From Bacteroidota bacterium (lineage in GTDB: Bacteria; Bacteroidota; Bacteroidia; Cytophagales; Cyclobacteriaceae): 64,000 nt of DNA. The notes beneath the pieces are model-generated. The model was not told the origin of the DNA. It made no database searches and saw nothing but the letters and a program-made list of their open reading frames with translations. Each line of letters opens with the position of its first letter. The first letter of the stretch is position 1. The position numbers were made by a program, and so were the translations under genes. Below are positions 42,764 through 51,314 of the stretch, in pieces. The stretch lies in contig JAJRQT010000018.1 of the NCBI GenBank assembly GCA_024280115.1, positions 1 to 64,000 of the forward strand, written 5' to 3'.

Positions 42764-42860
42764 TCTGAATAGTGCCTGAATGAAAACACATCAAAATTAT
42801 TCCGAATGCTTTCATCACGTATAATACTCATATTAAATTTATCTCCTAATTGAAATAGAT

Positions 42861-43760
42861 ATGTCTGGATCAGTATCACTGGTGTTATCGAGCGGAGGCG
42901 CAAGAGGTTATGCTCATATTGGCGTCATTGAAGCATTAGAGCATCATGGATTTTCTATAAGTTCAGTTGTAGGATGCTCTATTGGTGCAGTAGTGGGAGG
43001 CATATATGCTGCCGGGGGAATGGATGAACTAAAGCAATGGGCCATCAATCTAGAGAGAAAAGATGTTTTTAAACTGTACGATTTCGTTTTTTCCAGCCAG
43101 GGTTTAATTAGGGGAGAAAGAGTTTTTAATCAATTGAAGCATAATATTCCGGATAGAAACATCGAAGATTTACACATTCCCTTTAAAGCTATCGCGACAG
43201 ATCTTAAAGCTCAAAAGGAAATTATTTTTAACAGTGGCAGCCTTTATAATGCGCTGCGGGCCAGCTCTGCTATTCCTGCAGTTGTAAAGCCAGCTGAATT
43301 TGAAGGGATAGAATTATTAGACGGTGGAATATTAAATCCCTTGCCAATAAATTTTGCCGATAAAAAACTTGGAGAAATTGTGGTTGCTGTGGATGTAAAT
43401 TCTAAAATTCAATACGATGCTACACAACGAACAAAAAATGAAATATCGGAGGATAAAAATTTTAGCAACAATTTAGAAAAGCTCGCCAATAAATGGTTCG
43501 GAAAAGAATTGAGTAATATGAATTCCGAAAAAAAGAAATTGGGTTTTTTTGATTTGCTGGTGAAGTCAATTGATATGATGCAGGACAGGATCACGGAGAA
43601 TATCCTCCAATCCAATCCTCCGGATATACTTGTACAGATCTCGCGTGAATCGTGTAATACATTCGATTATTATAAAGCAGGAAAATTAATTGAAGAGGGT
43701 AGAAAATCATTTGAAATAGCTTTTTCCAAATATAAAAAATCAGGAGATGTTGAAAGCTAG
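42861..43760 (+). CDS. Patatin-like phospholipase (NTE/RssA type)
   Basis: This 299-residue protein has the oxyanion motif SSGGARGYAHIG, the nucleophile elbow GCSIGA with Ser40, and the dyad Asp154 in LLDGGILNP. The C-terminal 90 residues are charged and helical. It would hydrolyse acyl esters of membrane lipids. No signal peptide, so it is cytosolic or inner-face. Its last 14 bases overlap the next gene, a methyltransferase, and a D15-like barrel gene follows, but the short form here has no fused barrel. Confidence 0.92.
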   Translation: MSGSVSLVLSSGGARGYAHIGVIEALEHHGFSISSVVGCSIGAVVGGIYAAGGMDELKQWAINLERKDVFKLYDFVFSSQGLIRGERVFNQLKHNIPDRNIEDLHIPFKAIATDLKAQKEIIFNSGSLYNALRASSAIPAVVKPAEFEGIELLDGGILNPLPINFADKKLGEIVVAVDVNSKIQYDATQRTKNEISEDKNFSNNLEKLANKWFGKELSNMNSEKKKLGFFDLLVKSIDMMQDRITENILQSNPPDILVQISRESCNTFDYYKAGKLIEEGRKSFEIAFSKYKKSGDVES

Positions 43761-44370
43761 CGTTAAAGAGCTCAACCACCTCCTGGGGAATATCGATATT
43801 TACCTGCTCGATCAGATTCTGAAAGAACGTTTTGAAAAGCATTTTAAAATTCTTGATGCAGGTTGTGGTGAGGGCAGAAACCTCATTTATTTTGTTCGAA
43901 ATAATTACCCGGTTTATGGGATCGATAAAGACGCGGATTCCATTCAAATGCTAAAACACTTAATAAAATCCATAAATAAAGCATATCCTTTAGATCGGTT
44001 TATCGGGGGTAATGTTGAAGTTTTACCTTTTTTAAATCATGAGTTTGATGCCATAATTTCCAGCGCCGTGCTGCATTTTGCAGAAAACAAAAATCATTTT
44101 TACGAAATGATTATGGAGATGATAAGGGTGTTAAAACCCAAAGGTTTATTATTTATTCGCATGGCCACAGATGTTGGGATGAAAGATAGTATAAAACCCA
44201 TGGAAGATGGAAAGTTCCTTCTCCCCGATGGTACAGTCCGATTTCTATTGACCAAAGAGCTGCTTCGTGAGGTCATGGATCAGTTTAGATTGGAATTTAT
44301 TGAGCCATTTAAAGCTGTGATTGTAAATGAAAAGAGGTGCATGAGTACTTTGGTATTGAGAAAATTGTAA
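43747..44370 (+). CDS. Class I SAM-dependent methyltransferase
   Basis: This 207-residue protein has the SAM motif I ILDAGCGEGRNLIYF, motif II VYGIDKDADSI, and FDAIISSAVLHF before the motif RVLKPKGLLFIRM. It is translationally coupled to the patatin gene by a 14-bp overlap. The substrate is unknown; methylation of a lipid or small molecule is possible given the neighbour. Confidence 0.88.
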   Translation: MLKASVKELNHLLGNIDIYLLDQILKERFEKHFKILDAGCGEGRNLIYFVRNNYPVYGIDKDADSIQMLKHLIKSINKAYPLDRFIGGNVEVLPFLNHEFDAIISSAVLHFAENKNHFYEMIMEMIRVLKPKGLLFIRMATDVGMKDSIKPMEDGKFLLPDGTVRFLLTKELLREVMDQFRLEFIEPFKAVIVNEKRCMSTLVLRKL

Positions 44371-44565
44371 ATCTACTTAGCATTGATCTTGCTGTTTATT
44401 AGGAATGTAAGTGTTCCGAATCGGAGTATAAAATGTTCGGGAAGTACCATTGACTACAATTCTAAAAGGTCACAGTTTATAGTTGAATTAGGTCTTCATT
44501 TTTATTTCTGCTATAAGCACAAAATAAAAACCGTATATTTCGATTTGATGAAATAAATCCATTCT

Positions 44566-45744
44566 ATGAATAAAACCATTCTACTTGTTTTTGGTCTTTT
44601 ATTTTTAAGCAATTTGGTATTTGCGCAAAGAGAGGATGAGAATGAAGAAAACATGCCTTTAATCTATAAGAAAGACTCATCAGTTGTTGGTGAGGTGGAT
44701 CTTAAAAATTTAAGAATTACACCTTTTATAGCGCCTTCAGTTTCTCCGGAAGTGGGTGTCATGCTGGTAGGAGGAGGTTTAATTTCTTTTAAATTAGATA
44801 AAAAAAGCAAAGTATTACAAAGATCATCCATTCCGTTCTCTTTTGGATTCAGTACGAATGGATCATCAAATTTTAACGTGAGGCCATCCTTATTTTTTAA
44901 AAATGATAAAAACAGACTATCGGGAGATCTCTGGATGAAGGATATGCCGGACAATTATTGGGGCGTTGGATACGATGCCGCACGAAATCCATCTAAGCCG
45001 GATTCAACGACAAGTTATAAAAGAAACTGGTGGCAGGTGTATCTGAAGTATTCTCATAAATTTGCAAAGCATATTTATGCCGGCGTATTATTTGACTATA
45101 ATCAAACTAAGGCAACAGAGCTCAATCCTGAAATGCAGAATGATCAATTTGTCCGCCAATTTGGGACATTCATAAGAAATTGGTCAGTAGGTTTGTTGTT
45201 TCAATATGATTCACGGGATCTTACAATTAACGCATATAACGGAGTATTCTTTGAAGTCAGCTCCAATTTTTACTCCTCAGAGGCTTTTAAAAAGCCAACG
45301 TATCAAATACTTATTATTGACTACAGACAGTATGAGACAATTGGCCGTCCGGGAAGAACACTCGCCTGGCAGATCAAAACCAGGATTGCAAATGATGGAG
45401 TGCCCTGGACAGAAATGTCTCAATTGGGCACCCCATTTGATTTGAGGGGTTATCGATGGGGAAGATATCGCGACAAGGATATGTTATTTGGAATTCTGGA
45501 ATATCGACATATGTTCATGCGGAAAACCCCGCGAAAAGACGGAAATATGATGTCGAGATTCGGATTTGTTACCTGGCTTGCAGCAGGTACTGTGGCCAAC
45601 AATTTTACGGAAATGACTAATTGGCTACCCAATGCCGGGATTGGTATGAGAATTGAAATTCAAAAAAGAATGAATGCCCGATTAGATTTTGGTATTGGAG
45701 ATGATACCACAGCTTTTTATATAAGTTTTAATGAAGCTTTTTAA
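44566..45744 (+). CDS. Outer-membrane beta-barrel, surface antigen D15-like
   Basis: This 392-residue protein has a signal peptide (about 1-21, ending VFAQ) and a C-terminal Omp85/BamA-type barrel. It shows alternating amphipathic strands, the family phrase GTPFDLRGYRWGRYRDKDM, and terminal aromatic FNEAF. No POTRA domains are visible in the 45-residue N-terminal part, so it resembles the short patatin-associated or TamA-less barrels. A Bacteroidota-like -7 element TATATTTC lies upstream but is off consensus. Confidence 0.85.
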   Translation: MNKTILLVFGLLFLSNLVFAQREDENEENMPLIYKKDSSVVGEVDLKNLRITPFIAPSVSPEVGVMLVGGGLISFKLDKKSKVLQRSSIPFSFGFSTNGSSNFNVRPSLFFKNDKNRLSGDLWMKDMPDNYWGVGYDAARNPSKPDSTTSYKRNWWQVYLKYSHKFAKHIYAGVLFDYNQTKATELNPEMQNDQFVRQFGTFIRNWSVGLLFQYDSRDLTINAYNGVFFEVSSNFYSSEAFKKPTYQILIIDYRQYETIGRPGRTLAWQIKTRIANDGVPWTEMSQLGTPFDLRGYRWGRYRDKDMLFGILEYRHMFMRKTPRKDGNMMSRFGFVTWLAAGTVANNFTEMTNWLPNAGIGMRIEIQKRMNARLDFGIGDDTTAFYISFNEAF

Positions 45745-46077
45745 TCGATCTGTTGGTGATTGATGCATCTGATAATTTATCGATTGGGGAATATCACACA
45801 AATAAAAGCTAGTGTAAATTGTATTTACATTGAATAAACCATTGAAAACATAGTTTATAAAGATTCTATAACAGTCTATATCGATTCATTCATTGAATTT
45901 TAATTCATCAGATATTAGTTAAATTTACGGTCTTAGTCGCAATAAATATTTAATTTTATTGCATATTTCGGAATTATATTAATTTTTATTACTGATGGTT
46001 AAATTTGAAGATCTTAACATTTACACGCAAAATGTTGGATTTTAATTAATATCAGGAAATAAAACGTACAAATCCCA
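45745..46077. other. Intergenic region with an operator-like dyad
   Basis: No gene. It contains a perfect dyad TGTAAAT-TGT-ATTTACA at 45813-45829, and TAAATTTG at 46000-46007, a possible -7 box without a matching TTG, about 70 bp before the next start codon. Confidence 0.4.
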
Positions 46078-47622
46078 ATGAAGACAAAATACGAACTTAA
46101 AGAACTTACTTTACTTTTTGACATAAGCATTTCTTTGAATAAAAGTAAGAACATTAAGGACGTGCTCCACCAGATTCTCGAAATGATGGCAAAGTACATT
46201 GGGATGGAACGGGGAACGATTACTCTGTTGAATAAAGGATCTTCGGAAATTAATATAGAAGAGGCTTATGGCTTGTCAAAAGCAGAAAAGGCCAGGGGGA
46301 AATACAAGGTTGGTGAGGGGATTATTGGAAAGGTTGTAAAGTCAGGCATGTCGGTTTATATTCCAAGGATATCAGATGAACCACAATTTTTAGATAAAAC
46401 CATGGCGAGAACTAAGATCAATAATAAAGATGTCTCCTTCTTGTGCGTGCCTATTAAGCATGAAAAAGAAGTCATCGGGACATTAAGTGTTGATCGGGTT
46501 TTCAACAATAATTTATCTTTTGAAGAAGACATTCGGTTGATAACGATCATTGGCAGTATGATCGCCCAGGCGCTGAAAGCGAGGCAAGAGGAGCTGGAAG
46601 AGCTAGAAATGTTGAAAGAAGAAAATATTCGCCTGCAATCGGAGTTACAGATGAAATACAATCCTGCAAACATGATAGGAAATGGCCAGGCTATGCAGGT
46701 GGTCTATAGCCTGATTTCAAAAGTTGCACCTACCTCTGCCAATGTTTTGGTGACCGGAGAAAGTGGTGTTGGAAAGGAGCTGGTTGCTAAATTCATACAT
46801 TTCAATAGTAAAAGAGCAAGTAAAAAGTTTGAGGAAATTAATTGTGCGGGAATTACTGAAAACCTGCTGGAAATTGAACTTTTCGGTCAGTTAACTGAAA
46901 ATGATAAAGGAACAAGGAAAATTATAAAAGGTATTTTTGAAAGAGCGCGTGGAGGAAGTGTGTTTTTAACAGATCTTTCTGATGTATCGATCAATCTTCA
47001 GGGTAAACTGCTCACACTGATCCAGGATAAAAAATTACAGCGTGTTGGTAGTAAAGAGATGCTGGATGTGGATATAAGATTAATTGCAGCCACCAGCAAA
47101 AATCTTGAAAGGTTGCTTGAAGAAGGGAAGTTATTGGAGGAATTGTATTATCTGCTCAGTGTTTTCCCTGTTTACATCCCTCCACTACGGGAAAGAAAAA
47201 GCGATATACCCCAACTGATAGATCATTTTATTGAAAAATTCAATAAAGAACATGGATTGGATATAAAGCGTATCAGTACTTCCGCAATTGACATGATCGT
47301 TAGTTATCACTGGCCCGGGAATGTCAGGGAATTGGAAAATTGTTTGCAACGTGCGTGTATATTAGCCAATACAGGCGTCATTTATGGATTTCATCTACCA
47401 CCGACTTTGCAAACGCCCGAATCCTCCGGCACTCCTGAAAGAGGGCCTATTCAATCAGTACTTGCTAAAGTTGAAAAAGAATTGATCCAGGACAATCTAA
47501 AACTTACAAAAGGAGATATAAGTCTTGCGGCCGATAATCTCGGACTGACGGAAAGACAGTTGGAAATTCGAATCGCTAAATACAATATCAATCTGAATAT
47601 TTACGGGTTGAAAAAATTATAA
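46078..47622 (+). CDS. NtrC-family regulator with GAF domain, lacking GAFTGA
   Basis: This 514-residue protein has an N-terminal GAF domain (about 8-165), a coiled linker (170-190), an AAA+ domain (195-435), and a Fis-type HTH (460-505). Walker A GESGVGKE (227-234) and the sensor-II-side motif PPLRERKSDI are intact. The loop that normally reads ELFGHEKGAFTGA is ELFGQLTENDKGTRKIIKG, so the sigma-54-contacting GAFTGA is absent. Walker B reads SVFLTDL instead of the usual acidic FLDEI, and the arginine in YYRLNVFP is Leu359. It resembles NifA overall but should not remodel sigma-54 polymerase. It probably still binds DNA and a GAF ligand and may control sigma-70-type promoters. Confidence 0.9.
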   Translation: MKTKYELKELTLLFDISISLNKSKNIKDVLHQILEMMAKYIGMERGTITLLNKGSSEINIEEAYGLSKAEKARGKYKVGEGIIGKVVKSGMSVYIPRISDEPQFLDKTMARTKINNKDVSFLCVPIKHEKEVIGTLSVDRVFNNNLSFEEDIRLITIIGSMIAQALKARQEELEELEMLKEENIRLQSELQMKYNPANMIGNGQAMQVVYSLISKVAPTSANVLVTGESGVGKELVAKFIHFNSKRASKKFEEINCAGITENLLEIELFGQLTENDKGTRKIIKGIFERARGGSVFLTDLSDVSINLQGKLLTLIQDKKLQRVGSKEMLDVDIRLIAATSKNLERLLEEGKLLEELYYLLSVFPVYIPPLRERKSDIPQLIDHFIEKFNKEHGLDIKRISTSAIDMIVSYHWPGNVRELENCLQRACILANTGVIYGFHLPPTLQTPESSGTPERGPIQSVLAKVEKELIQDNLKLTKGDISLAADNLGLTERQLEIRIAKYNINLNIYGLKKL

Positions 47623-47647
47623 TCATCTAATTTTTTAAAATGGTAAA

Positions 47648-48127
47648 ATGACTACAGGAAAAAACATTCAGATCATTGAAGCAAACCTCAATGATAGTGT
47701 GCATGCAAAAAGTTTTTTAAAGCTAACTGCAGCCTATATGGCTGATGAAATGGGTGGAGCTGAGGCCTGGACAGAAGATCAAAAGACAAGAGTACTTCAG
47801 GATTTGAAAGATATGGATTGCGTCTTGATTTTCCTGGCCAAGGTCGATGGACAATATGTGGGAATATGTACCTGCTTTTATGCATATTCCACTTTTTTGG
47901 CAAAACCGCTTTTAAATATCCATGACATCTATGTTGAGGATTCTTTTAGAGGTTATGGAATCGGCAAAAAGCTCGTGCAATCGATAGAAGATATGGCAAC
48001 AAAAAAAGATTGTGGCAAAATCACTCTTGAGGTCAGAAAAGATAATTTAAATGCCCGTGATCTTTATAAAAGTGAGGGATTTACAGAGGCATTGCACTCA
48101 AAGTTATTCTGGGTTAAACATTGTTAG
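47648..48127 (+). CDS. GNAT-family N-acetyltransferase
   Basis: This 159-residue GNAT fold has the acetyl-CoA pyrophosphate loop RGYGIGKKLV (motif A, Q/RxxGxG/A), preceded by LNIHDIYVEDSF and followed by KITLEVRKDNLNARDLYKSEG. The substrate is unknown; small GNATs modify amines or protein N-termini. It starts 25 bp after the regulator gene and may be co-transcribed. Confidence 0.9.
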   Translation: MTTGKNIQIIEANLNDSVHAKSFLKLTAAYMADEMGGAEAWTEDQKTRVLQDLKDMDCVLIFLAKVDGQYVGICTCFYAYSTFLAKPLLNIHDIYVEDSFRGYGIGKKLVQSIEDMATKKDCGKITLEVRKDNLNARDLYKSEGFTEALHSKLFWVKHC

Positions 48128-48207
48128 TAATGTTTTCACCTATGTTGGCAAAGCGCTGACTTTATTTTTTTGTGAATAAAAGTTAAAAATATCGAATTCT
48201 TATTGAT

Positions 48208-48588
48208 ATGAAAAAAATCACGATTTCTTGCGGCGGTTTATCCTTTAAAGCGGAGTTATATGATACGGTCACCACGAGAAAAATGATAAAAGCAATGCCC
48301 TTTTCAGGAAGCGCCAATCTTTGGGGAGAAGAAATCTATTTCCCGGTTTCCATCAGTGCCGAACTGGAAGATGATGCTATCGAAGAAGTAGAAGTGGGGA
48401 CCATTGCCTATTGGCCTCCTACCAATGCTTTTTGTATTTTTTTCGGACCTACACCGGTCAGTACTTCGTCAAAACCGAGAGGCTTTAGCGCTGTGAATAT
48501 CTGTGGTAAAATTCAAGGAGATTTATCTGGGTTAAGAAGCATATCCCAGGGAGAGAAAATTAAAGTTGATTTATTGGTTGGAGGTTGA
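48208..48588 (+). CDS. Cyclophilin-like fold protein (TM1367 type)
   Basis: This 126-residue all-beta protein has phrases WGEEIYFPV, GTIAYWPPTNAFCIFFGPTP and GKIQGDLSGL, typical of the DUF369/TM1367 cyclophilin-like family. The family has the barrel of cyclophilin but no shown prolyl-isomerase activity. No operon partner. Confidence 0.85.
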   Translation: MKKITISCGGLSFKAELYDTVTTRKMIKAMPFSGSANLWGEEIYFPVSISAELEDDAIEEVEVGTIAYWPPTNAFCIFFGPTPVSTSSKPRGFSAVNICGKIQGDLSGLRSISQGEKIKVDLLVGG

Positions 48589-48687
48589 AGAAGGTAGTTA
48601 GTTCTATCAGAAGTATTATTTTAAAAATCTTAACCGAATATTAAACAAAAAGTCAGAAAGAATATTGAATCAAACCATAAACTAAAT

Positions 48688-48984
48688 GTGACACCAGAAA
48701 GAGTAATAATTAAGTTTTCAGTCATTTTCTGATTTGTTTTTTTATCTCAAATTCCAGGTTGTGTAATAGTTTTTGCAAATGATGCAGGACAAATTGATTA
48801 CTTTAAATATGAGACACTAAGTGAACTATCGGAAATGACTTTTGCATTTCCATTAATATGTTTTGTAAATACTATTAACAGTACGGGGAAACTATTAGTA
48901 TTATATATCGGCAACCTAATATTATTGTCTTGGTTTGTGTTTTTGATCCTATATGCCTGGGAAAAAATGTTTATTAAACGGTAA
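48688..48984 (+). pseudogene. Small membrane-protein gene with an in-frame TGA
   Basis: From GTG 48688 the frame reads VTPERVIIKFSVIF, hits TGA at 48730-48732, then continues as a convincing 83-residue sequence to TAA at 48982. That sequence has two hydrophobic segments and a basic end (LLSWFVFLILYAWEKMFIKR). The downstream part has no good start. The simplest reading is a small two- or three-helix membrane protein inactivated by a nonsense mutation; a sequencing error is the alternative. The rest of the gap (48589-49119) holds only a short REP-like dyad. Confidence 0.5.
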
Positions 48985-49077
48985 ATATGATCACTGATAT
49001 ACGATATGCCCCATGGGAGAATTATTGGATTGAAGATTGAGTTGAAAATTTTGGACATCAAGTTAAGTGGAGTCTAT

Positions 49078-49090
49078 CTGCCAAAGGCAG
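49078..49090. repeat. Short REP-like dyad
   Basis: CTGCC-AAA-GGCAG, related to the CCTGCCT/AGGCAGG palindromes elsewhere in the window. Confidence 0.5.
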
Positions 49091-49119
49091 GCTAAATTTG
49101 CGGAATTGGTGGTTTTATT

Positions 49120-49629
49120 TTAGTGACCTTCCAATTTATTTTCATACAGTTGAAAATTCTCTTCATCAAAACACACGAAGGTCACTTTTATATCTACTTC
49201 ATTTAATTTAAGGAAATTTCGAGTTGTTTCAATGGCGATGGAGGAAGCCAGGTCTTTTGGAAATCCATAAACTCCTGTGCTGATGTTTGGAAAGGCAATG
49301 GAATTCAAACCATTTTCTTTTGCAAGCCTAAGACTGTTATTGTAGGCGCTTTCGAGAAGCTTTTCTTCATTTTTATTTCCTCCATACCATATTGGGCCAA
49401 CTGTGTGTATTACATATTTCGAAGGTAAATTTCCTGCAGTAGTAATGACAGCTTCACCTGTAGGGCATCCGCCAATTTTTCTACATTCTTCCATGATCAT
49501 TGGACCTCCTGCCCTATGAATTGCCCCATCAACTCCGCCACCGCCCCTCAACTCCGCATTGGCTGCATTCACGATGGCATCAACGTTCATTTTCGTTATA
49601 TCCCCTTTGACAACTGTGATATTTTTCAT
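49120..49629 (-). CDS. Macrodomain ADP-ribose hydrolase (YmdB/MacroD type)
   Basis: This 169-residue single macrodomain has ligand motifs [34 protein letters not shown] and the diphosphate loop [10 protein letters not shown]. The Asn and [10 protein letters not shown] residues needed for hydrolysis in the MacroD class are present. It removes O-acetyl or ADP-ribose groups from proteins or metabolites. It starts 3 bp after the phosphatase gene, the last gene of a proC-phosphatase-macrodomain operon. Confidence 0.95.
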   Translation of the reverse strand: MKNITVVKGDITKMNVDAIVNAANAELRGGGGVDGAIHRAGGPMIMEECRKIGGCPTGEAVITTAGNLPSKYVIHTVGPIWYGGNKNEEKLLESAYNNSLRLAKENGLNSIAFPNISTGVYGFPKDLASSIAIETTRNFLKLNEVDIKVTFVCFDEENFQLYENKLEGH

Positions 49630-49632
49630 GGA

Positions 49633-50325
49633 TCATTCGATGTTTTTCTGAATATACAATTTCCCAGATTGCATCTCAAGAGCAACGAGGTGATTTGTAT
49701 TTGGAATATGCGTATATACACAGCCTCCATCGATAGATATATGATTGTCATGGAAAGTCAGGGCCTGTCTGTCCGGTAGGCAGGCATTTTCAATATCGAG
49801 ATATGAATTTGGTACATGTCCATGAATGATTTTTTTATTGCCAGTTTTTGTCAGATCAACTTCCATACTTCGAATATTCAGCATAGAAAAATCATCTTTG
49901 AAAGGATCATCCAAATCAAAATTTAATCCAGCATGGATCAGGAGATATTTTTCAGTTTCAAAGTATAATGGCAGAGATTTAATGAAATTTAAGTATTTCT
50001 CCGGAATTTGGTGAATGTTTTCCACACCAAAGCTTTTAAGGGTTTCCCTACCTCCACGGTTCAAAAATTCAATTTCTTCCCATGAATATTTCAAACCATC
50101 TATCAAATATTGATCGTGATTTCCCCGAAGACATTTCAGATTGTATCCGGATTCCCGGAGATTAAATATAAAATCGATGACTCCTTTCGAGTCAGGACCT
50201 TTATTGACATAATCTCCAAGCAAATAGAGTGTGTCTTCCTTGGATAAGCCTAAGACTTTAAGCACAAGTTTTTTGAAAGTTTTTACACACCCATGAATAT
50301 CGCTGATGGCAAATTCCCTAGCCAA
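49633..50325 (-). CDS. PPP-family metallophosphatase (bis-tetraphosphatase/PrpE-like)
   Basis: This 230-residue phosphoesterase has the three PPP metal motifs DIHGC (GDxHG-like), LLGDYVNKGPDS (GDxxDRG-like) and RGNHD, and a later HGH. The Asn in DYVNKG replaces the usual Asp of DRG, as in some diadenosine-tetraphosphatase relatives. It dephosphorylates proteins or nucleotides. Its first 8 bases overlap the proC stop. Residues ACLPDRQA near position 185 are encoded by a REP-like palindrome inserted in frame (see repeat at 49763-49785). Confidence 0.88.
   Translation of the reverse strand: MAREFAISDIHGCVKTFKKLVLKVLGLSKEDTLYLLGDYVNKGPDSKGVIDFIFNLRESGYNLKCLRGNHDQYLIDGLKYSWEEIEFLNRGGRETLKSFGVENIHQIPEKYLNFIKSLPLYFETEKYLLIHAGLNFDLDDPFKDDFSMLNIRSMEVDLTKTGNKKIIHGHVPNSYLDIENACLPDRQALTFHDNHISIDGGCVYTHIPNTNHLVALEMQSGKLYIQKNIE
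49763..49785. repeat. REP-like palindrome inserted in a coding sequence
   Basis: GCCTGTCTG and TAGGCAGGC form an imperfect dyad around TCCGG inside the phosphatase gene. On the coding strand it yields ACLPDRQA, a tell-tale peptide of this repeat family. Confidence 0.75.
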
Positions 50326-51109
50326 TTTTATCGAATGAGGTTTTTACTCCTTTAATTAATGACGAACTGAATCCACGGTGTTCCATTTCATTTAACCCCG
50401 CAATAGTGATCCCCGCTGGTGTCGTTACCTTGTCGATTTCCCATTCCGGATGTTTACCCCCTTTTATCAGCAATCCGGCAGCACCCCTCACGGTTTGCGC
50501 GGCAATGGCCTTAGCAGTTGCCGCATCGAAGCCAATTTCTATTCCACCCTGTGAAGCAGCCCGGATAAATCGCAGTGCATACGCAATACCACATGCTGCC
50601 AGCACTGTTGCCGCATCCATGAGTTCTTCATTGATTTTAATGGCATGACCAAGGTGATTGAAAATATCAATGACATCATTGATTTGATCATCAGATCCGT
50701 TTGCTGTCGCTATGCAGGTCATTGACTCGCGGATTGCAATAGCAGTGTTTGGCATGGCACGAAATATAGGATAATCATCTCCAATAATTTTCTGCATGTG
50801 GGCAAGCTCTATCCCTGTAGCCACAGAAATGAGAATTTTATCCTTTGTAAGGAGTGGCCGGGCGATATTTAATATTTTATCTACCACCTTTGGTTTTACG
50901 GCAATAATGATGATATCAGCATCCTTAATAGCTAATTCATTGTCTGAATGCACATTCAACCCTTTCTTCGAAAGCTCTGCCAGAAGCTCTATTTTTCTCC
51001 GGGTAACCGTGATATTTTCTGGTTTGTATTGTCTTGATTTAAGCAACCCGTTTGCGATGGACCCTCCAAGGTTTCCACCTCCGATTATAGCAATTTTCTT
51101 ATCTGTCAT
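50318..51109 (-). CDS. proC: Pyrroline-5-carboxylate reductase
   Basis: This 263-residue protein has the NAD(P)-binding Rossmann motif AIIGGGNLGGSIANGLL at the start, IIIAVKPKVVDKIL, and the C-terminal dimer and substrate signature TPAGITIAGLNEMEHRGF. It reduces 1-pyrroline-5-carboxylate to proline. It is the first gene of the operon with the phosphatase and macrodomain genes; the overlap suggests translational coupling. Confidence 0.96.
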   Translation of the reverse strand: MTDKKIAIIGGGNLGGSIANGLLKSRQYKPENITVTRRKIELLAELSKKGLNVHSDNELAIKDADIIIIAVKPKVVDKILNIARPLLTKDKILISVATGIELAHMQKIIGDDYPIFRAMPNTAIAIRESMTCIATANGSDDQINDVIDIFNHLGHAIKINEELMDAATVLAACGIAYALRFIRAASQGGIEIGFDAATAKAIAAQTVRGAAGLLIKGGKHPEWEIDKVTTPAGITIAGLNEMEHRGFSSSLIKGVKTSFDKIG

Positions 51110-51314
51110 GACTTTCGATTGATCTTCAAATGATTAAACCACGAAAGTAAGCAACAAATATGTTACTCCCATATTTTTGAATGGAAGAAGATCATATTAT
51201 AGACGGTTTATAAGTGGAGGAGACTTTGATTAGGTATAGCATGATGCAATAATTCACCAAATTCATGAAACTTACAGGAGAACCTTACTAAATTGTCTCA
51301 ATAACCATTGAATT

